NCBI GenBank assembly: GCA_041398705.1
Contig: JAWKUI010000012.1
Span: 35,355-99,354, forward strand
Direction of reading: 5' to 3'
From: NORP259 sp041398705
Lineage (GTDB): Bacteria; Planctomycetota; UBA1135; GCA-002686595
Length of the DNA: 64,000 nucleotides
The notes below the pieces were generated by a model that was given only the letters and a program-made list of their open reading frames with translations, did not search any database and was not told the DNA's origin. Shown here piece after piece: positions 29,229-37,573 of the stretch (position 1 is its first letter; every line of letters begins with the position of its first letter). The position numbers and the translations under genes were made by a program.

Positions 29229-30401
29229 ATGAGGAACCTTCCCCGGAACCCTCGTCCAGAGCGTTTGGGCGCACGGGCGCGGCTCTTGGCCGCGGCTGGC
29301 TTGTGCCTGCCCCTGGTCGGAATCACGCCGGCCGCCGCGCAGTCCGGCACGCGCAACGAGACCGAAACCTCCGAGTACGAGGTCGTGATCACGCCCGAGC
29401 AGGAAGCGGCCGTGAACCAGGGGCTCGCTTGGCTCGCCGCCCACCAGAACGAAGACGGCAGTTGGACCGCCGACGTGGGCTACAAACTCAACAACGGGTA
29501 CAAAGCCACCGACCTGTCGAAAGGACACGTCGGGGTGACCGCGCTGGCGGGCATGGCGTTCCTCGCGGGCGGCCACTTCCCCGGCCGCGGCCCCTACGGT
29601 GAAACCGTCGAGAAGTGCCTGAACTTCGTGGTGAGCTGCTCGCAGGACGATGGGTACATCTCCCAGTCCAACACGCGCATGTACAGCCATGCCTTCGCCA
29701 CTTTGTTCCTGGCGGAGATCTACGGCATGACCCACCGCGAGGATGTGCGCAGCTACTTGCAAAAGGCGGTGGACTTCATCGTCAAGGTGCAGAACCGCGA
29801 AGGCGGTTGGCGTTATGTGCCGCTGGACACGTCGAGCGACATGTCGATCGTGGTCTGCCAGGTGCTGGCCCTGCGCGCCGCGCGCAACATCGGCATCCGC
29901 GTGCCCAAGGTGACCATCGACCGCGCCATCCAGTACGTGGTCGAGAGCGCCGTGCAAGGCGAAGAGGAAGACCCGCAGAGCGGCTACCGCGGCACCCTCG
30001 GCACCTTCCACTACCAGAAAGAGGACATGGCGCGCACGACCTTCCCGCTGACCGCCGCCGGGGTCACCGCCCTGCACGGCCTCGGGGTGTACTCGAGCGA
30101 GCTGATCGACCACGGCGTGGACTTCTTGCAGCGCAACGTGGACAGTTTCAACTCGCGCTACGGCAACCAGGGGCACTACTACTTCTGGTACGGGCACTAC
30201 TACGGCGTGCAGGCCATGCACACCGTCGGGGGCCACGCGTGGTACCGGTACTTCACGCCCCTGCGGGACTTCCTCGTCACCCACCAGCAGGAAGACGGCT
30301 CGTGGGTGAACCGCGAGGGGCCCGGTGAGGCCTTCAGCACCGCCGTCGGGTGCCTGATCCTGCAGATCCCCTACGGCTACCTGCCGATCTTCCAGCGCTG
30401 A
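29229..30401 (+). CDS. Secreted squalene-cyclase/prenyltransferase-repeat (alpha/alpha-toroid) protein
   Basis: 390 residues with a signal peptide (LAAAGLCLPLVGITPAAAQ). The remainder consists of QW-like alpha/alpha-toroid repeats: GLAWLAAHQNEDGSWTA, FVVSCSQDDGYIS, FIVKVQNREGGWRYV and LVTHQQEDGSWVNREG. Unlike true squalene-hopene cyclases (~630 residues) it is short, has no DxDD catalytic motif, and is predicted to be exported, so it is probably not a terpene cyclase. It is a paralogue of the gene at 36308-37522 (both end in IP....LPIF.R). Confidence 0.85.
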   Translation: MRNLPRNPRPERLGARARLLAAAGLCLPLVGITPAAAQSGTRNETETSEYEVVITPEQEAAVNQGLAWLAAHQNEDGSWTADVGYKLNNGYKATDLSKGHVGVTALAGMAFLAGGHFPGRGPYGETVEKCLNFVVSCSQDDGYISQSNTRMYSHAFATLFLAEIYGMTHREDVRSYLQKAVDFIVKVQNREGGWRYVPLDTSSDMSIVVCQVLALRAARNIGIRVPKVTIDRAIQYVVESAVQGEEEDPQSGYRGTLGTFHYQKEDMARTTFPLTAAGVTALHGLGVYSSELIDHGVDFLQRNVDSFNSRYGNQGHYYFWYGHYYGVQAMHTVGGHAWYRYFTPLRDFLVTHQQEDGSWVNREGPGEAFSTAVGCLILQIPYGYLPIFQR

Positions 30402-30404
30402 TCC

Positions 30405-32660
30405 ATGCACCAAAGGCTGCCGAAAACCCACCAGCTCCTGGAGCAACTGCGCACGCGCCTGCGATCGTTCGCTTGGCGCCAGGAGATCGGTCTGGCCCTG
30501 CTTGCCGCGTGCGGGTGGTGGCTGTTCAGCTATGGGCTGGACTACTTCCTGCACCTGCCCTCCCCGGTGCGCGTGCTGCACACCGTGGTGTTCGCCCTGC
30601 TGCCGCTTTGGTTCCTCGGGTTCCGCCTGCGGCGGCACCTGGCGCAGATCCCGGGCACCGATGGCTTGGCGGTGCTCGCCGAACGCAACCAACCGGAAAG
30701 CCGCGACCTGCTGGTGACCGCGGTGCAGTTCGAGCGCCTGCCCCAAGAAGCCGCGCCCGCGGGCCTGCCGGAAATCCTGGCCCGGGCGGAAAGCCGCGCC
30801 GCGAACCTGTCGCTCGATCCCGTGCTCGACCCGCGGCCCTCGCGCAACTGGCTGCTGCGCGGCGCCGGAGCCCTCGGCCTCGCCGGCGGGGTCTACGCCC
30901 TGAGCGTGCCCACCGCCGACATCTTCGTCGCGCGCATGCTCGGCGCCGATGTGCCCTGGCCCCAGCGCACCCACCTGGCGATCGAGATCCCCGGCCGCGC
31001 CGACCGCATGTCGGTCGAAGAAACCGACACCGGCATCTACGTGCGCCTCGCCCGCGGCAGCGACCTGCCGATCCTCGTGCGCGCCGAGGGCAAGGTGCCG
31101 AGCGCCGTGGCCTTGCACTTCGACCACGGGCACCAGACCGTACTCGAATCGGGCGGATCAAACTTGTTCCGCACCCAACTGCGGGCCATCTCCCAGGACG
31201 TGACCTTCTACGCCACCGGCGGGGACGACCAGGACCGCAGGCCGGAGGTGCACGTCGAAGTGCTCGACCCGCCGGACATCGGTTCGCTCGCGTTCCGCGT
31301 GACGCCGCCGCCCTACTCCGGCCAGCCGCCGCGCACCGTGTGGGGCAACCAGGTCGAAGTGCTCGCGCAGAGCGAGATCGAAGTGCTCGTGTTGCCCGAT
31401 CCTGCGGACGTGCAGGCCAAGGTACACCTGCTCCCGGATGGCGGCGAAACTCCGCTGCAAGTTGCGGCGTTCCCGCTCGAAGGCGGCGGGGAACAACCAG
31501 GCCTGGGCATGGCGCTCAAAGCCGAAGAATCCCTGCGCCTGCAATTCGAACTGCTGGGCAGCAACGGCCTGCGCAATCCCGATCCGGGACTGTTCGCGAT
31601 CGAGGTGTTGCCCGACCGCCGGCCCTCCCTGACCCTGCTGGCCCCGTCGCGGGTCGATACCGAGGTGGTTCCGGGCGGTCTCCTGCCCGTGCGCGTTCGA
31701 GCCCAAGACGATTTCGGCTTGTCCCGGGTGGACCTGCGCATCGAGACCATCGGCAACCCGGGCACCCTGCTGCTCGAGCAGGCTTTGACCCTGGCGGATC
31801 TGTCCGCCGACGAGACCCAGGGCGAACGGGGCGGCCTCGCCCATCGGCTCTTGGCGGTCGACGACCTGCTCGCGAACGAGAGCGGCGTCGAAGGCCAGAC
31901 CGTGGTGGTCGAGATCACGGCGCTCGACAACCGCGAACCCGACCCGCAGGAATCGCACACTTCCCCCACCCGCGTGCGCGTGGTGAGCGGCGACGAATTC
32001 CTGCGCAAGCTGGAAAGCCGCCTCGCCCAGGCGGGCGACACGGCGGGCAAGTTGAACGCGCTGGTGGAACGCCTGCGGGGTCAACTCGCGCTGCTGGAGA
32101 ACAGCCTTCAGGACGATCCGCAGAACCTGGCCCAAGCCGATCTCGGCACCGTGCTTTTCGACACCGAACGCCTGACCGGGGACGCGCGGGAACTCGCCCG
32201 CGACCTCGCCGGTCACGCCGAAGGTTTCCTGTACACGCGGCTGGATGAACGCGCCGAAGCGCTGATGCGCGCGATGGATCAGAACCTGGCAAGCCAGGCG
32301 AGCCGCGCGTTCGTGCCCGCGCCGTGGATCGAACTGGCCGACAGTTACGCCGCCGGTCGCCTTGGCAATGCCGACATCGGCGGCGACCTCGTGAACCTGG
32401 TGCGGCTCGCCCTCGAGGTCTCCGAATTCCAGGCACCGGCCCTGACCGAAGCCCTGCAGAACGCGGGCGCCCCCTTCAACGCAGAGGCCCTGGCCCTCGC
32501 CCGGCAACGCCTGGCGGCGGTGACCCAGACGGTCGATGCCCTCGTAACGCACCTCGGGGAGTGGGACAACTTCCAGTCGGTGCTGACCCTTACCCGCGAC
32601 ATCATCAAGCGCCAACGCAACCTGCACGAGCGCACCCGCAAATTCGCCAAGGAGCAATGA
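30405..32660 (+). CDS. DUF4175-type membrane protein
   Basis: 751 residues. Two N-terminal membrane helices (IGLALLAACGWWLFSYGLDYF; VVFALLPLWFLGF) and a third near 150 are followed by a long, mostly beta then helical extracytoplasmic region. The segment PPDIGSLAFRVTPPPYSGQPP is typical of DUF4175 and related planctomycete proteins. The C-terminal third is helical and charged. Function unknown. It lies 3 nt after the toroid gene and its TGA overlaps the start of the next gene (TGATG). Confidence 0.8.
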   Translation: MHQRLPKTHQLLEQLRTRLRSFAWRQEIGLALLAACGWWLFSYGLDYFLHLPSPVRVLHTVVFALLPLWFLGFRLRRHLAQIPGTDGLAVLAERNQPESRDLLVTAVQFERLPQEAAPAGLPEILARAESRAANLSLDPVLDPRPSRNWLLRGAGALGLAGGVYALSVPTADIFVARMLGADVPWPQRTHLAIEIPGRADRMSVEETDTGIYVRLARGSDLPILVRAEGKVPSAVALHFDHGHQTVLESGGSNLFRTQLRAISQDVTFYATGGDDQDRRPEVHVEVLDPPDIGSLAFRVTPPPYSGQPPRTVWGNQVEVLAQSEIEVLVLPDPADVQAKVHLLPDGGETPLQVAAFPLEGGGEQPGLGMALKAEESLRLQFELLGSNGLRNPDPGLFAIEVLPDRRPSLTLLAPSRVDTEVVPGGLLPVRVRAQDDFGLSRVDLRIETIGNPGTLLLEQALTLADLSADETQGERGGLAHRLLAVDDLLANESGVEGQTVVVEITALDNREPDPQESHTSPTRVRVVSGDEFLRKLESRLAQAGDTAGKLNALVERLRGQLALLENSLQDDPQNLAQADLGTVLFDTERLTGDARELARDLAGHAEGFLYTRLDERAEALMRAMDQNLASQASRAFVPAPWIELADSYAAGRLGNADIGGDLVNLVRLALEVSEFQAPALTEALQNAGAPFNAEALALARQRLAAVTQTVDALVTHLGEWDNFQSVLTLTRDIIKRQRNLHERTRKFAKEQ

Positions 32661-35500
32661 TGCGTGCCCGATGGATTCCGATTCTCGCGTTGCTCGGTCT
32701 GACCGCAGCACGGCCCGTTCCCCAGGGTGAAGGCATGAGCCGCGAGCAAGCGGCTTTGGCCGAGGAGCAGGCCCTGGTGGCGCGCCAGATCAAGAAACTC
32801 GCCACCGTGATGGCCGCCGTCGAAAAGCGGCTGCGCGCCGAGGGCCGGGTGCACGCGGCGGGGCTGCTCGCCGATGCACTCAAGGAACTGGCCGAACGCG
32901 AAGGCAACGGCGGCGCCACCCTCGAAGAGCAGGTGTCCCAGTCCTCCCAGGGCATCCGCACCGGGCGGGCCATGACCGCGCTCGAAGAACAGGAGGCGAC
33001 CCTGCAGCGCCTCGAGCGGTTGCTCGAGATCCTGCTCGATCGTCGGCGCGTCGAGGACCTCGAAAAGGAGCTCCAGGACATCGGGGAGCTCAAGCAGAGC
33101 CTCGAGCAGGTGCGCAACGAACAGCAATCCCTGTCCCAGGCCACCCGGGAGTTGGGCCAGCGCGCGCGCTCGGACGCGCAAAAGCAGCTGGGCGAGACCC
33201 TCGACCGCTTGGGCAAGGAACAGCGCGATCTGCTGAACCAAGTCGAACAGGGCGCGCGCGAGAGCGGTGCGTTCGAGATGGAGCGGTTGATCTCCGAGCT
33301 CGCCCGCAACCTCGAAGACCAGCAGCTGAACAGCGAAGCCCTGGGCGCCTGGAAACCGATGGACGAAGCGGGCCGCGAGGCGACGCGGGCCCAGCTCGCC
33401 GAGGCGCGCCGGGCCGAGTCCCAGGCGGAAGCCTTGCGCCAGGCGGCGAGCCAGGTGGAACAGGCCGCCCAGAACACCGCGTCGGCCCAAAGCCAGAACC
33501 AGGCGCGCGCCCAGGCGGAGCCCCTCGCCAAAGCCGCGCAAGCCGCGCGCAACCAAGCCGATCGCAGCGGCAGCGCCGAGCAACAGGCCATCGCCGAAGC
33601 GCTGGAGCAAGCCGCCAAAGCGGCGAGTGAAACCGGCGCGAGCCAGGCCGAACGGGACGCGGCCGCCCAGGCGATGCGCGCACAGGCCGAAAACCTGCGC
33701 AACGCCGCGCAGCAGGCCGCGAACCAGGCCCAGGCCCAACGGGATGCGGCCGAACCGTGGCTGCAGGCCGCCACCTCCGACGAACAGAACACGCAGAGCG
33801 CCGCCCTGGAACCGGTGCGCGAGGCTTTGGAAGCCGCACGCCAGGCCCACCAGCAAGGCACCGCCGAAGGCGACCAGGAAGCCCAGCGCCACACCGAGGA
33901 CGCCGTGCGTAAGCTCGACCAGGCGGCCCAGGCTGAAGCGATGCTGGAACAGGCCCTGCGCGCCTCCCAGGGCGAGCAGGCCGCCAACATGGAACGACTC
34001 GCCCGGGGCCTCGAACGAGCCCAAGGCTCATCCGCCGAAAGCAAGGAACAGGCGGCCCAGGCCCTGCAAGAAGCGCAACAGGCCGCCGCAAAGTCGGCGG
34101 AGTCGGTGCGCGAGCGATCGGCGGAACAGGCCGCGCAGCAGGCGCAGTCGGCTTCGCAGGCGATGCAGAAGGCGCTGAACGCCTTGCGCTCGGCCCAACA
34201 GAACTCCGCCGAGCGCCAGGCCCAGTTGGGCCAGCAGGCGGCGCGGCAGGGTGAGTTGCAGCAACAACTGCAATCCGCCCGGCAGAACGCGCGGCAACAG
34301 GTCGGACCCGACGAGCAGCGCCAATCGGTGGACTCGGACCTGGCGCAAGCTGAACAGGCGATGCAACAGGCGCAGCAGTCGCTGGAGGAAGGCCAGAGCG
34401 CCGATGCGTCCCAGGCCCAGCGCGAAGCCCTCGAGGCCCTCGAACGCGCCGGAGAAAAGACCGCGCAGGCGGGGCAGCCGCAGACGGAGAGCCAACGCCA
34501 GGAAGCCCGCGAACTCGCGGCGCGCCAGCGGAAAGTCGAACAGACTTTGCTTGAACTGGCCCAGCGCGCGAAAGAGCGCGAGAGCCGCAAGGGCGAAAAG
34601 GCCGCGCAAAAGGCTTCGCAGAGCGCCAGTCAGGCGTCGCAGTCGCTCGAGGATTCCGGCGACAGCCAGCCCGATTCCGGCGGCGAGATGTCCGAAGCCC
34701 AAAAACAGCAGGAGCAGACCGAACAGGCGATCCAGGAGGCCTTGAACGACCTCAGCGAAGAAGAGGACCAGTACAAGACCCTGCGACAGGAAGAGGTGCT
34801 CTTCAAGATCGCCGAAGAGGTGCTGGAGATGATCAAGGGCCAGAAGGCGGCCTTGGATGCCACGGTCGAACTCGACAGCAAGCGGGCCGAAGGACCGCCG
34901 AGCCGTCCGGTGCGCCTCGGTTTGCGCGCCATCGCCACCGATGAGGAGACGCTCGGCGCCCAAGCCGGGCGCATCGCCCAGGCCCTCGCCGAAGAGGACG
35001 TGGTCGTCTTCCACTCGATCATGCGAGGCGTCGAAGAAGACCTGCTGCGCATCGCCCGCGATATGGGCCAGGCCGGTGGTTTCCAATCCGGTCCCGTGCT
35101 GCAAGCACGCCAAGAAGAGGCCCTGCGCCAGCTGAACTGGCTGAAGGAGACCCTCGACGAGGAGATGCGCCGCCGGCAGGAGGAGCAGAACCAGCAGCAG
35201 CAACAACAGCAGCAACAGCAACAAAACCAACAGCAGCAGCAACAGCAGCCGCTCGTCCCGGATGTGGCCGAATTGCTGCTCCTGCGGCGTATGGAGGTCG
35301 AAATCCAGGCCCAGATCGATCAAGCCCTGCAGCTCCACCCCGAATTGCGGGAGCCCGGCCACGAGCCGGATCCCCTGGTTCTGGAGGAATTGGTACGCTT
35401 GGCCTACAAGCACCAGCGCATCGTCGATCTCTTCAAACAGTTCCGTGAACGTCTGAACATCCCGGCCCCGGCGGAAGATCCGGAAGGCCTCAAGGAGTAA
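32660..35500 (+). CDS. Exported Ala/Gln/Glu-rich coiled-coil protein with a poly-Gln tract
   Basis: 946 residues with a short signal-like N-terminus (WIPILALLGLTAARPV). Almost the whole length is heptad-rich and low in aromatic residues, predicting a very long coiled coil (for example LEQVRNEQQSLSQATREL, and many AQ/QA repeats). Residues ~710-800 and the C-terminus (VAELLLLRRMEVEIQAQID) are more ordered. A tract of nearly continuous Gln (broken only by Asn) is encoded at 35186-35248 by mixed CAG and CAA codons. I chose the ATG at 32660 because GGAG lies 5 nt upstream; another ATG at 32657 precedes it. Long antisense frames over this gene are composition artefacts. Confidence 0.8.
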   Translation: MRARWIPILALLGLTAARPVPQGEGMSREQAALAEEQALVARQIKKLATVMAAVEKRLRAEGRVHAAGLLADALKELAEREGNGGATLEEQVSQSSQGIRTGRAMTALEEQEATLQRLERLLEILLDRRRVEDLEKELQDIGELKQSLEQVRNEQQSLSQATRELGQRARSDAQKQLGETLDRLGKEQRDLLNQVEQGARESGAFEMERLISELARNLEDQQLNSEALGAWKPMDEAGREATRAQLAEARRAESQAEALRQAASQVEQAAQNTASAQSQNQARAQAEPLAKAAQAARNQADRSGSAEQQAIAEALEQAAKAASETGASQAERDAAAQAMRAQAENLRNAAQQAANQAQAQRDAAEPWLQAATSDEQNTQSAALEPVREALEAARQAHQQGTAEGDQEAQRHTEDAVRKLDQAAQAEAMLEQALRASQGEQAANMERLARGLERAQGSSAESKEQAAQALQEAQQAAAKSAESVRERSAEQAAQQAQSASQAMQKALNALRSAQQNSAERQAQLGQQAARQGELQQQLQSARQNARQQVGPDEQRQSVDSDLAQAEQAMQQAQQSLEEGQSADASQAQREALEALERAGEKTAQAGQPQTESQRQEARELAARQRKVEQTLLELAQRAKERESRKGEKAAQKASQSASQASQSLEDSGDSQPDSGGEMSEAQKQQEQTEQAIQEALNDLSEEEDQYKTLRQEEVLFKIAEEVLEMIKGQKAALDATVELDSKRAEGPPSRPVRLGLRAIATDEETLGAQAGRIAQALAEEDVVVFHSIMRGVEEDLLRIARDMGQAGGFQSGPVLQARQEEALRQLNWLKETLDEEMRRRQEEQNQQQQQQQQQQQNQQQQQQQPLVPDVAELLLLRRMEVEIQAQIDQALQLHPELREPGHEPDPLVLEELVRLAYKHQRIVDLFKQFRERLNIPAPAEDPEGLKE

Positions 35501-35503
35501 CCC

Positions 35504-36304
35504 ATGAAGCGCACGACCCTTTTGCCCCTCGCGGCACTGACCTTCCTGCCCCTGCTCGCGGCCCAGGACAAGCCCAAGGATTGGCTGCCGCCGCAGCTTT
35601 CCGAACAGGGCAAGGAGGACCCGCGGAAGCAACTCGAGAAGGCCTTCCAGAAGGTCGAACGCAAGCTGGAGCACCGTTCGCTCTTGCTGCTCGAAGCCAG
35701 CAAAGGCGACACGTCGCGCCTCACCGGCGCGGGCGCCTCGGGCATCGAGGAACTCTTGAAGATGGCGCAGCAGCAGGGTTCCCAATCCAGCGGCGGCCTT
35801 TCGGACCTGCTGCAGGCCTCCGGCCAGGAGGGGCGTCAGGTGCTCGAGGGCATCGACGAGATCCTCAAGATCGCCAAGGAGAACGGCAATCCGAACGGGT
35901 TGTGACCCAATGGTGGCAACGGAGCCGGTTCGGCTTCCGATCAACAAAAGCCCCAGTCGCAGTCCGAGTCCCAGCAGCAGACCGAGTCCGGTCAGAAGCA
36001 GGAACAGGGCCAGGAGAAACCCGATGGCCAGAAGAATCCTTCGCAGCAGGATTCGCAGCCGAAGTCGAACCAGCAGGACGATCCCAATGGCCAGAAGCCG
36101 TTGCAGCCGGGCAAGAATGCCCCGGGCGCGGATGAACTCGGCCAGGCACAACCCGTTCTCCCGGGCCGCGAGTCCTGGGGCAACCTGCCGATCCACGTGC
36201 GGGACATCTTCCGCGCCGATGGCAGCGGGGACATGCCCGCGCGATACCGGCGCTGGATCGATTCCTACTACCGGCGGCTGAACCAGGTAAACCAGCGCCA
36301 GTAG
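35504..36304 (+). CDS. Exported Gln-rich operon protein interrupted by an in-frame TGA
   Basis: The first 133 codons encode a signal peptide (LPLAALTFLPLLAAQ) and a helical region. Then TGA (35903-35905) falls in an Asn/Gly/Pro linker (NGNPNGL-stop-PNGGNGAGS). The same frame continues without another stop for 132 codons: a Gln/Ser linker, then a conserved-looking C-terminus WGNLPIHVRDIF ... YRRWIDSYYRRLNQ typical of the last small protein of planctomycete BatA-type operons. The real end is the TAG at 36302. Evidence that this is one gene: no frame change, linker composition continues across the TGA, no ATG or GTG in frame downstream (only a TTG at 36101), and the next gene starts exactly 3 nt after 36304, the spacing used throughout this operon. 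Nonsense mutation (from GGA or CGA), stop readthrough or, less likely, selenocysteine are possible. Confidence 0.7.
35921..35938 (+). promoter_or_regulatory. Weak SECIS-like hairpin after the in-frame TGA
   Basis: GGAGCC-GGTTC-GGC-T-TCC: two 3-bp stems separated by a bulged T, apical loop starting with GG, loop beginning 21 nt after the TGA at 35903. Spacing and loop G fit a bacterial SECIS, but such short stems are common at this G+C, and a linker is an unlikely place for selenocysteine. Confidence 0.25.
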
Positions 36305-36307
36305 TCC

Positions 36308-37522
36308 ATGTCCCCCGCCCGACGCCCGTTCCCTGCCCTGCCCCGCCGGATCTTCCTTGGTGGCGCGGCCTGCCTGTGTGCGCTGGCCGCCGCGCTCCCG
36401 GCGCGGGCTTGGGAGGCGGGCGACGGGCGCGGAGGGCAGGATCCGGCGACCCAGACCCCGGGCGGGGATCCCTTGGACCGCCTCGAGGTCTCGCCGGGCA
36501 GCGAACCCGCGGTGTTTGCCGCCCTCGACCGGGGCCTCGCGTTCCTGGCCGCCCAACAGGCCCGCGGCACGAGCGGCGCCCTGCCCTGCTCCGCCGGAGA
36601 GAACCACGCCCCGGTGGGTGTCACCGCGCTGGCGGCCCTGGCCTGGATCGGCGGCGGCTCGAGCCTGACCCGCGGGCCGTACCGGGAGAACCTGGAGAAG
36701 GCCATCGACTACCTGCTCGATGGCCAGGTCCAGGAAGGCGAAGCCAAGGGGTACTTCACCCAGACCGGAGACCAGGTCTCGCGCACCCACGGCCACGGGC
36801 TGGCCACCCTGGCCCTGGCCCAGGCCTTCACCATTTCGCCCCGGGGCGCGAAGGGTGCGCGCATCGAAGCGGCGCTCGAGCTGGCCTGCGAACGCATCCT
36901 GGAGGCCCAGGGCGTCGACGGGGGTTGGTACTACTCACCCACCGCGTCGGTGGAGCAGGAAGGCTCGGTGACCGTGGCGCTCATGTGGGCCCTGCGCGGC
37001 GCCAAAGACGCGGGCATCCACATCCCGGTCGAGCCGATCGACAAAGCCGTAGCGTACGTGCGCGGCCTGCAGGACAAGAGCGGCGGCTTCCAGTACTCGC
37101 ACACCCGCCCGCAGACCTCGGTCGCCCTGACCGCCGCCGCCCTTTCCACCCTGCACGCCACCGGCATCTACGAGGGCAAGGATGTGCGCGCGGGCTATGA
37201 CTACATCTGGCGCGAGCTTGCTAGCCGCGACCTCGCCCGCGAGCGGGGCAGCGCCGACCGGATCGCCTTCCCGTTCTACGAACGCTTCTACCTGGCCCAA
37301 GCCCTCTATCAGCACAAGGACGAAACCCAGTTCGAACGCTGGGCCGCGCCCCTGCGCCTGGACCTGCTGCGCAGCCAGGAGAAGGATGGTTCGTGGAGCG
37401 ACGAACGCTTGGACCCGAGCGGCGCCGTGCTGCGCAACCAATACGGCAAGTCCTACTCGACCGCGATCAACTGCCTGGTGCTGTCGATCCCCCACTCGAC
37501 CCTGCCGATCTTCAGCCGCTAG
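36308..37522 (+). CDS. Exported squalene-cyclase/prenyltransferase-repeat (alpha/alpha-toroid) protein
   Basis: 404 residues. The N-terminus has twin arginines (RRIFLGGAACLCALAAALPARA), so export by Tat is possible. Toroid repeats: GLAFLAAQQARGTSG, YLLDGQVQEGEAKGYF, ILEAQGVDGGWYYSPT, YVRGLQDKSGGFQYS, LLRSQEKDGSWSDERL. No DxDD cyclase motif. Paralogue of the 29229-30401 product with the same closing IPHSTLPIFSR. Last gene of the moxR operon, convergent with the sulfatase-like gene. Confidence 0.85.
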   Translation: MSPARRPFPALPRRIFLGGAACLCALAAALPARAWEAGDGRGGQDPATQTPGGDPLDRLEVSPGSEPAVFAALDRGLAFLAAQQARGTSGALPCSAGENHAPVGVTALAALAWIGGGSSLTRGPYRENLEKAIDYLLDGQVQEGEAKGYFTQTGDQVSRTHGHGLATLALAQAFTISPRGAKGARIEAALELACERILEAQGVDGGWYYSPTASVEQEGSVTVALMWALRGAKDAGIHIPVEPIDKAVAYVRGLQDKSGGFQYSHTRPQTSVALTAAALSTLHATGIYEGKDVRAGYDYIWRELASRDLARERGSADRIAFPFYERFYLAQALYQHKDETQFERWAAPLRLDLLRSQEKDGSWSDERLDPSGAVLRNQYGKSYSTAINCLVLSIPHSTLPIFSR

Positions 37523-37573
37523 CGCATCGCGCCCGATCTTTGGCGGTTCGGCCGAAGACCAGCAGGTCATGCT

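Noticed and set aside
35186..35248. CAG/CAA tract as a microsatellite or CRISPR-like repeat
   Set aside because: Codons are irregularly mixed, there are no spacers, and it lies in frame in a real gene.
12229..36304. TGA reassigned to Trp or Gly in this organism
   Set aside because: TGA is the true stop of most genes in the window (for example eno, panC, ispE, the kinase and gdhA), including several overlapping TGATG junctions.
34028..36796. 922-codon minus-strand frame rich in Leu across the coiled-coil gene
   Set aside because: Mirror image of CAG/CAA-rich codons (Gln reads as Leu-rich antisense); no domain, start or operon context.
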